DNA of 42,690 bases from Tritrichomonas foetus. Taxonomy: Eukaryota > Parabasalia > Tritrichomonadida > Tritrichomonadidae. The position numbers and the translations under genes were made by a program. The notes beneath the pieces were generated by a model. It made no database searches. It worked only from the letters and a program-made list of their open reading frames with translations, and was not told where the DNA came from. Shown piece by piece: positions 17,473 to 24,900 of this stretch (position 1 is the first letter of the stretch; each line of letters begins with the position of its first letter). The stretch is taken from positions 1-42,690 of the forward strand of contig MLAK01000703.1 in NCBI GenBank assembly GCA_001839685.1, given 5' to 3'.

Positions 17473-17690
17473 AATGGCTAGTGGCCGTAGATAGACTCCA
17501 CGAATCTTGGAGAACTACGCACCCCCATTTCAAAAAGGTTTTATTCATCCTCAGATGAAGGAGCAAAAAAACCTTTTCGAGCCTTCGCAGTTGTGATCGT
17601 CTTTCTCGGTGAGTGTCACATTGACCCATAAACGAGTGGAATAAAGACATCGCATATGGTTGTCCATGGACTTTGTTCGAAAGCTTTTTT
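17473..17690 (+). ncRNA. Candidate structured non-coding RNA A
   Basis: About 218 nt with base composition less A+T-biased than its surroundings and a dense set of stems. GTG..CGTAG (17481-17490) pairs with CTACGCAC (17515-17522) around CTCCA/TGGAG (17496-17500 with 17508-17512). AAAAGGTTTT (17533-17542) pairs with AAAACCTTTT (17568-17577) around TTCATC/GATGAA (17544-17549 with 17554-17559). TGTGA (17592-17596) pairs with TCACA (17616-17620). ATGG/CCAT and CTTT/AAAG hairpins close the 3' end, directly before a T6 run (17685-17690) that could stop RNA polymerase III. TGGCTAGTGG (17475-17484) and GTTCGAAAG (17675-17683) loosely resemble A- and B-box promoter elements. No known RNA family was recognised. 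The only long frame here (62 codons, minus) is probably chance. Confidence 0.45.
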
Positions 17691-17741
17691 ATGCTTCCAA
17701 AGCTCCGAACAACATACTGCTATTTTTTCTTATTCTATAAA

Positions 17742-17963
17742 ATCAAGCCTACTTCAGACTGAAGTGCGTACATGTGCTTGATAAAGAAGGTATATAGCAC
17801 GCTTGTAGCATAGGGGTGTAGAACGCTACTAAGCTTGTTACTAATCTTAAAAAGTGGGAGAAGGCATGTCTTCAAATACGCCACTTTTGAAGATTAAAAT
17901 ACCTTCTGTAACATATCATGACAAAAGCGTTTGCGCTCTCATGACTTGTTACATTTTTTTTTT
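17742..17963 (+). ncRNA. Candidate structured non-coding RNA B, hairpin plus T10 end
   Basis: About 222 nt. ATCAAGC (17742-17748) pairs with GCTTGAT (17776-17782) around the perfect hairpin ACTTCA-GAC-TGAAGT. AGAAGGTAT (17785-17793) pairs with ATACCTTCT (17899-17907), enclosing two domains: GCTTGTAGC (17801-17809) with GCTAC-T-AAGC (17825-17834), and TAATCTT+AAAAGTGG (17842-17857) with CCACTTTT+AAGATTA (17881-17896). The 3' hairpin is TGTAACA..TCATGA..AGCG-TTTG-CGCT..TCATGA..TGTTACA (17907-17953), ending at a T10 run (17954-17963), as expected of a polymerase III transcript. An alternative GTGCT/AGCAC pair (17774-17778 with 17796-17800) would cross the long stem, so a switch or pseudoknot is possible. 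Not recognised as SRP, RNase P/MRP, snRNA or tRNA. Confidence 0.5.
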
Positions 17964-18065
17964 CCCATAAAGGAAACTTTTATTCCACATGGAGAAAAAA
18001 AAAAAAACTTTTTTTCCTCTTTATGATAGCATTTGACATGATCAAAATTGTGATATATTAATCGC

Positions 18066-18520
18066 GAAGATATATAGTTCATCGTTATATTTATCATGAA
18101 GCCTATTTTTCCTGTGAATATTTTTAATGCAAATATTTCTCATTTTAATATTTCACATGTGAATATGAGTCATGATTATATTTATCGTGAGGATATTAAT
18201 CATGAGATTATTTATAATGTGAATATTGGATTCAAGATATCAACCAATGGAGTACAGTCAGGTTACACACACTACAGGCATTAATATGATAGGCACAAAC
18301 AATCATTTCATATGAAATGCGAATCAGGGAAGCATAAATAGTGATAATTTTGTCATTCAAATATTAAGCATATAAACAATCATCGTGATAATCTCACTCT
18401 TGAAAATGTTGATCATGAATGATATTATTCATGCAAATATTAGCTATGAAAATATTTACCATTAAGATATTAAACATGTAAATATTTTTCATGTGAATAT
18501 AAAACATGAATTATTAATTG
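18066..18520. repeat. Degenerate 15-bp tandem repeat array (CATGNNNATATTNNT)
   Basis: Two blocks of a 15-bp period repeat: 12 units at 18066-18245 and about 11 units at 18354-18520, separated by about 110 bp where the pattern fades. Each unit approximates CATG-NNN-ATATT-NNT. In one plus frame (18096-18284) the first block reads as diverged pentapeptides (NISHV, NMSHD, DINHE), but stops end the frame. It is either a minisatellite or a decayed pentapeptide-coding region. Confidence 0.7.
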
Positions 18521-18811
18521 GTGATGAAGTCTAAGTTCTCTAGGAAACAAATACGATACCAGTATATCAAGATGATGATGATCAATTTAATGCAATCATA
18601 AAATTTTATTAATCGTTATTTTTTTTTTTTATTTATTTATTTACTCCCTCCCTTATTTTCGATTTCTTTATTTTTTTTTTTTTTTTTTTTTTTTTTTTAT
18701 CATTCATATTCTGGTGTAGTCATTTTGAAAATGTTATCATTGTCATAAAATGTTGCACATAACATGTCACCCGCAAAACAAGAGTTGAAAGACATCGAAA
18801 TTAATTGATAA
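18521..18811. other. Upstream region of Rab gene with long poly-T tract
   Basis: Contains a shorter T-run near 18620 and a 28-T run at 18671-18698. Long T-tracts can exclude nucleosomes; here one may mark the Rab promoter or be slippage. Confidence 0.5.
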
Positions 18812-19492
18812 ATGTTTGACCAAATATTCCTTGAATTTTTGAAGAGCCACCAAAACAAGTTCATAAAAAAAATGATCGAAGAAGAAGAAAATAACTCAAT
18901 GATAACTCGAAAAATCGTCTTAATCGGTGGACCAAGCGTCGGCAAGACCTCAATCATTAACAAATTCATAGGCATGAGCACTCCGATGGATACAAATCCA
19001 ACAGTCCAGCTTGCATTCTCCACAAAAGTTGTCGAGCTCGAAGGCTATTCAATTAAACTACAGATTTGCGATACGGCCGGCCAAGAAAGATTTCAATCTG
19101 TAGCTCCAAATTTTTACAGATCATCAGATGCAGCTATTGTAGTCTTTGACGTGACGGAAAGGAACTCATTTGTAAAGGTGAAAGATTGGCTGGACGAATT
19201 GAATGCAGTCATGCCCGAATCCTTCATCGTATTAGTCGCTGGAAATAAGCATGACCTCGACGAGAAGCGGGCTGTGACCTACGATGAAGCAATTGATTTC
19301 GCGCAATCGAATGACGTCACTTACATGGAGGTTTCTGCAAAAACCGGAACGGGAATTGAAAATTTGTTCTTGCACGTTTCCGAAAAATTCATTGAGGCAC
19401 TGCAAAAGCCAGGGTCGTTCGTGGAGGAGCCAGTTCAGCTCAACGAATCATCTGAAGTACCGCCAGAGGAAAAGAAAAGACAGTGTTGCTAA
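18812..19492 (+). CDS. Rab-family small GTPase
   Basis: A 226-residue frame from ATG 18812. Later in-frame ATGs at 18872 and 18899 would give a more usual short Rab N-terminus, so the first 20-29 residues are uncertain. Motifs are complete: P-loop GGPSVGKT (39-46), switch I Thr in NPTVQLAF, DTAGQERF (87-94) with the catalytic Gln, GNKHDL (144-149), EVSAKTG (173-179). The C-terminus KKRQCC carries the double cysteine for geranylgeranylation. The Rab-specific regions place it near the Rab5/Rab22 endosomal group, but trichomonads have very many Rabs and an exact subfamily is not claimed. It should recruit effectors to a membrane compartment when GTP-bound. Confidence 0.95.
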   Translation: MFDQIFLEFLKSHQNKFIKKMIEEEENNSMITRKIVLIGGPSVGKTSIINKFIGMSTPMDTNPTVQLAFSTKVVELEGYSIKLQICDTAGQERFQSVAPNFYRSSDAAIVVFDVTERNSFVKVKDWLDELNAVMPESFIVLVAGNKHDLDEKRAVTYDEAIDFAQSNDVTYMEVSAKTGTGIENLFLHVSEKFIEALQKPGSFVEEPVQLNESSEVPPEEKKRQCC

Positions 19493-19912
19493 AAATCATC
19501 ATTATTTTCATGAAAAAATGAAAAACCAAAACAAAATGTTGTTTTTGACAAAATTAAGAAAGAAAAAGGCAGATTTTCAAAATGAAAGAATGTTATGAAA
19601 TTGTGGAAAAATACATTGATATTCTTGAATTTATACAAAAGGACATTCAGGAGCATTTTATTCTATTCCATAAGAAAAATTTCACTTGAAAAGACAAATA
19701 CCATCATTAAATGAAAGAAAACTCAATCAAATTCAACAAAAAACAAAAGAAAAACTATTACTGAAGTCATCTACATGCTGAAAGAGGATTTTTCCATTGA
19801 ACCAATTTTACTCATGCAATGAACTTTCACATGTGAAGGATCAAACAATGTAAATATATAAAATAAATATTATGATATCATCACCATTTTTGCGAATCAA
19901 TTTTTTTTTCTT
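19493..19912. other. 3' flank of Rab gene
   Basis: The stop is TAAA-type. The flank is A-rich with a chance frame overlapping the Rab end. No further feature seen. Confidence 0.4.
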
Positions 19913-19920
19913 TTCCACAT

Positions 19921-19980
19921 GGGACCCTTTAAACGGTCTCCTTTACAATTGACCTATGCTTCATTCTAGGTCAATTTTCT
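19921..19980 (+). ncRNA. Two-hairpin element, possible small RNA or regulatory structure
   Basis: GGGACC (19921-19926) pairs with GGTCTC (19935-19940; one G-U). Then AATTGACCTA (19947-19956) pairs perfectly with TAGGTCAATT (19967-19976), overlapping a short T-run at the 3' side. It ends about 60 nt before the condensin H2 ATG, so it could instead be an upstream regulatory inverted repeat or 5' leader structure. Confidence 0.35.
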
Positions 19981-20037
19981 AACTTATCAGAAATTTCAAT
20001 AATTGCCGTTTAATAATTTCGCCAAGCAATCTAATAA

Positions 20038-21690
20038 ATGGAAGAAGAGACTGATAGATCGCATAGTGTGATAATCGACCACCTCCCAGAAGTTCTTCGA
20101 CCTATTAGAGAAGCTTCAGCCGCTTGGGATATTCCGCTTTCTGATTATTTAGAGTCGTTTCTCCAAAATTTGACAGGAGTTGATTTTCATAACGATTTTA
20201 GGCCCGAAATGCTGAATTTCTCTCAAGCGGGCCTTTTCATTCTCGGATCGACCAACATTTACGCCAAAAAAGTCAATCACTTGCATGATCTTGCTTTAAA
20301 CTGTTCGAGCGCTTCATTTGACGGAATAAACAACGACTCATCAACTTCTCACGCAAAACGAAAAAGGAAGGAGGTCGAATGGACCCGCGATAACCAATTA
20401 ATCGATATCGAAGATCCTCCTCTTCTCGATGAGATGAAAACGGTTGACGATGACTCGCAAGTGAACCCAAAAATAACGACAATGCCAAAACTACCATTTT
20501 GTCTTCTCAATTCGCTCGATCCAACATCGACAAACGATCAAACTTCATACAAAATCTGCGCAAATCCAGACGACGACTACGGAATTATTCTTCTCGATAA
20601 ATCGCAAAAATTGAATGACCTTCCGGAGATTTCCAGGCATTTATTCAATTCGAATCAGATTCCAGAATTTGAAAACGAAAGACGAAACGAAGAAGAAGAA
20701 GAAAAAGAGAAAGAAAATCACAGCAATGAAGAAGAAGAGAAAAGCGAAACTCTTCCTTCGCCACAGCTGCCGAATAATAATATTCATAATATTCCAGAGC
20801 AGATTCCCCCGCCGGCCCTTCCATCAAGTGATGACGAATATGGAGACGATGAGAATGACAAAATAACTTTTCTCGATCCAGATTCGATTTCCAATGAAGT
20901 GAAAAAATTCATGCGGCCGATGGAAAAAATGGAGAAGTTTAAAGTTCCTCATTCATTCAATGACAAGAAATCTAAAGAAACAACTGTTAGAAAATTATTT
21001 CACATGGATATATTCCAGGAACTATATCAACATGTGAAAGAATTCAGAAAAGAAGAAAATGATACACGCAAAATCTCACAACTTGCAAATATTCCAGAAG
21101 AAAGTGGAAGAGATCATCTCCTACAAGATGCAGATGCTTATCTCTATGACGACTTTCCATTGCCACCACCACTGTTTGATCAAGATGATGATAATCATGA
21201 TTCTAATGAAATGAATAATAATAATATGGATGAAAACAACAGCACGGAAATAAATATTGATGATTTGCCGCCGCCGTCAGAAAAGGTGCAATCAATGGAT
21301 GAATACCTTTATAAGAAGCTCTTGAAGAAAATGATTGACGAAATGGTGACAAGTGGTAAGCGAGCGGTAAATATTAGTGAACAAAATCAAAAATTAACAG
21401 AATGGGAGAATAAAATTGTGCCAATTTTGGATGATGACTTGAAAAGAGGCGAATTCAAAATTGAGGAGTGTGAACAATGGGTAGTTGATATTGTTAAATC
21501 ACATGATGGTGAAATGAAATTCCAACAATTAAAGATCAATTTACAACAACATGAAATTTCGAGAGTATTTTTGTCCATTTTGGTTCTTGCAAACCAAGGG
21601 AAAGTGATTATTGAGAATGAAGGGAGTATACTTGGAGGTGATGGAAATGAAGAAGAAAACTTTACTATAAAAATCGGGCCTCAAGCATGA
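20038..21690 (+). CDS. NCAPH2: Condensin-II subunit H2 (kleisin-beta)
   Basis: A 550-residue protein from ATG 20038. Residues about 14-90 match the CNDH2 N-terminal domain closely: LPEVLRPIREASAAWDIPLS, YLESFLQNL, MLNFSQAGLFILGSTNIYAK KV; the human protein has LLQPIRDLTKNWEVD and [21 protein letters not shown]. A basic cluster KRKRKE (107-112) may be a nuclear signal. The middle is acidic and low-complexity. The C-terminal winged helix (about 425-540) matches the kleisin end that binds the SMC ATPase head: QKLTEWENKIVPILDDDL, FQQLKINLQQHEISRVFLS, ILVLANQGKVIIEN. Condensin II compacts chromosomes at mitotic entry; H2 bridges the SMC2/SMC4 heads and the HEAT subunits D3 and G2. The identification rests on both ends of the protein. 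Confidence 0.9.
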   Translation: MEEETDRSHSVIIDHLPEVLRPIREASAAWDIPLSDYLESFLQNLTGVDFHNDFRPEMLNFSQAGLFILGSTNIYAKKVNHLHDLALNCSSASFDGINNDSSTSHAKRKRKEVEWTRDNQLIDIEDPPLLDEMKTVDDDSQVNPKITTMPKLPFCLLNSLDPTSTNDQTSYKICANPDDDYGIILLDKSQKLNDLPEISRHLFNSNQIPEFENERRNEEEEEKEKENHSNEEEEKSETLPSPQLPNNNIHNIPEQIPPPALPSSDDEYGDDENDKITFLDPDSISNEVKKFMRPMEKMEKFKVPHSFNDKKSKETTVRKLFHMDIFQELYQHVKEFRKEENDTRKISQLANIPEESGRDHLLQDADAYLYDDFPLPPPLFDQDDDNHDSNEMNNNNMDENNSTEINIDDLPPPSEKVQSMDEYLYKKLLKKMIDEMVTSGKRAVNISEQNQKLTEWENKIVPILDDDLKRGEFKIEECEQWVVDIVKSHDGEMKFQQLKINLQQHEISRVFLSILVLANQGKVIIENEGSILGGDGNEEENFTIKIGPQA

Positions 21691-21968
21691 AAATTCATAT
21701 TTTATTATTAAAGAATATATAATGTTTTCATCTTAATTATTATCTTTATTTTGTTATTCATCATTTTTTCTTTGTTTATAATCCGAAACATGCAGTTAGT
21801 GTAAATAATTTTCATGATGAGAATCAAATGTTGGAAGGTAATGAGAAATTATAAAAGTAACACATGAATTGTTTAATAACAAAATAAACATATGAAAAAG
21901 AACAAACATAAAACACATTTACATTTATCATACATAATATGTAACGCAAAATATAAAACAAATAATTG
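21691..21968. other. Convergent 3' spacer
   Basis: 278 bp between the 3' ends of the condensin H2 gene and the Furry-like gene. A+T-rich, no structure noticed. Confidence 0.5.
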
Positions 21969-24900
21969 TTATAACTTGAGTGATTTTGAACGCTTAACTT
22001 CACAAATAAAATCTTTTGCAGTGAGCTTGGGTTGATTCGTTTTTGTTTTCATTTTGATATCCTTTAAAATCACCTTTTCGGGATGAGTGAGTGGTGATAA
22101 TTCAAATTCTTGTGATTCACTTCCAAGATACTCATCAAAATAATCTGAAGGTGCTGTAGGAATCACATCTCCACCACTTCCATAATTTGTTGGACTTCTT
22201 CTGTAAGCAATGATTCGATGAGACTTATGATCTTTTTCAACACGTTTCATTCCTTCAATCATTTCACGCTGTGCTGCAAAAGGAAGAATTTTTGGCATTA
22301 CCTCTGATTGTAAGAATCGCGTAACTGCTGTATAACTTTTACAGTCCGTAATTGTAACAATTGGCGATTCATCAGGTTTAATTAATGTTTTAATTCCACG
22401 GGAAACATTTTCAATTGATCTATCCCATTCATAAACATCAATTATACCTAAAGTTGCAGCAGCTGGTTCACGTTTGCAAAGTGCTTGAATGAATTTTGTG
22501 GCAGCAGGACACTGGGCCATGAAATGAAGTGCATTTTGGTAGATTTTTGCAAGTGACATTCGATTATTTTCATTTTGTGGTATTCTTGATAAAATGCCAG
22601 CCGATAATTCAAAAATCGCATTAAGAACTGCTCGAGATGATGTTTTCATTAAAAATGAATAATGAACAAGTGCTTTACAAAGTGTTGAATCATCAGCTTG
22701 TGCAAAAATTACATTAACATCGCTAGCATGTGGGAAAAGTGTTGGATCAACAGTTTTTATTGGTGCAATGATGATTTGTAACTCAATATTATTTGGCAAA
22801 GCTTTAATTAATTCATCCATGGAGCGCTGAGCGTGTTTTGATGTTTCAAGTCGCGGTATTAAAGGCCTGGCTATTGTTACAGAATTATTTATTACTTTAT
22901 TCATTAATTCTCGAATTTGAATACACTTTTGGAATAACATTCGTGCATCAAATAGTGAAGTCTCAACAAAAATTCTGCAATCAAGAAAAGAAGAAGCATA
23001 ATTAAAGATTAAATGTTCATTTCCTTCAAAACAGGATAAGAATAAAATAAAAGATTCTGTTACTAGTTGGCATAAAAGCTTTGTCTCACAAAAATTATGC
23101 ACTAAATGATAATAAACAGTACGAATGATGGCATTAGTTATTATATTTCCTTTGGGCTGATTGATTTGATTATAAATTACAAAACTTGTTGCTGCAAGCT
23201 GTAAATCAGAACAACCAATCACCCATTTCAATGATTCTTCGCCCCAATAAGCAATACCTTCAGGTGAAAGTTTAAGAAGCAATTTATCAACAATGTCACG
23301 AAGTGCTTCAACATGTAAAGGACCTGCTTGTTGTTCACCATCATCGCGACAATCAACACCAAGACGTTTACAAAGTACATAAAAGAGCATTGAAGTTCCT
23401 TGTTCTTTAAAAAGGAGGGAATAATGAATCACTGTTGGAACTTGTGGTAATAAAACATCCCAATTTCGATCAAAAACAGTTGCTAATAAAGAAGCTGGCC
23501 ATAATTCATTTGAAAATGCACTGTTTTGACAACGAGTGACATGGAAATAAAATGCAAAGGTACACCGATTTGATAATCGTTGTGAAACATTGATTGGATC
23601 AGCACCAAGAAGAATTCCAAAAAGTTTTATTTTAATTGCATCATCATCCCAGTCACTGATAAATAAAGGTACAATATCTCGATGATCTGGACTCTTTTGT
23701 AATTCTGTCCATAAACTTGCTATTGATCTAAATTGATCATCATCAACAGCTTCGGTAGTTTCCATTAAATGTGCCAAAAAAAGATGCGGAGTAAAATAAT
23801 TAAAGACAGGTAAAACATTTTGTGCAATTGTTTTTTGTTTCGGCAAAAGTCTGACCACTTTCATCCAAGGACGAACAGATTCGATTATATCTTTAGCAGG
23901 AACATGCAGGTTTTTCATTTGAAGAAGACGGAAAACAGATGAAAAAACTGCTTCAGTCATTGAGGTGAAGATTTTTGGTAAAAGTTCAGTTAATGTTGTG
24001 CTTTCTAACATTTCTCTAAAATGATCAGAATATTCAAAATTAATGGCAGATGCAGTCGCACACACGAATTTATCAATCAAACAACAGGCACGTGGATGTT
24101 CTCTAACAGAAGAAACTAATCCTAGAAGAAGAATTTGACCACTAACTGATGTAATAAAATCAACATGTTTTGAAGTTGATTCGGAGGTGAGATTATCAAT
24201 GATTGCTTCAATATAAGCATCAGCTATAGCTCTTGGTTGTGTATAAGTAGCAGTAACATATGTATCTAATAGTAAATCTAAATGGAATTTTAATAAATTG
24301 GATAAAACAGGTCCATTTTCAATTTCCAAACGACCAAAAAATGAAACCGTTTCCGTATCAAATAATAAAGAATCATTAAAGAATGAACAAACTCGAATTA
24401 TTGCACGTAAAGCATTTGATGCATAAGCCCGAACGCTTTCTAGTGATAAAGAAGTAGTCATTGACCAGTTTAGAAGTTGTCTGAAAACATTTTCGCGTGC
24501 AGAAAGTGTCCATTCGTCCACATGGAAGGATTGTGGAAGTCTTGAGAAATATACAGAGACAATTGAACAATAATCTTTAACAAATGATGCATCTCTTGTT
24601 ACTCGAAGTTCACTTTCTGTATCCCATTGAATAATACGTGGTCCATTGATTTTCATTTGCATAAACAAGAATTGCAAATTATTCAAAAAATGAGTCAATT
24701 TTCTGAAGCATTGTTTATAAAATGGCTTGGTTAATTCTGGATTCTTAACAATAATTGATAGTGCAGCGGTCGCTTGTGGAAGTGTTTCATTTGGAAGACC
24801 GTTTAGAATATCAAAAATATAGGGATATAATGTAATATGAACATGCTCTAATAAAGTGAATCCCATTTCAATTAATCTATCACAATTCGAACCAATTAAA

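Noticed and set aside
17462..17650. 62-codon minus-strand frame in the RNA A region
   Set aside because: It overlaps perfect stems, has no recognisable domain and ends inside the structured element.
17671..17690. tRNA gene suggested by GTTCGAAAG and a T-run
   Set aside because: No cloverleaf: no acceptor or anticodon stems at proper spacing, and the A-box-like motif is about 190 nt away.
18066..18520. CRISPR-like array
   Set aside because: Units are contiguous 15-mers without spacers in a eukaryotic context.
19421..19598. Coding extension past the Rab stop in another frame
   Set aside because: The KKRQCC prenylation end is a natural Rab terminus; the other frame is Lys/Asn-rich chance sequence.
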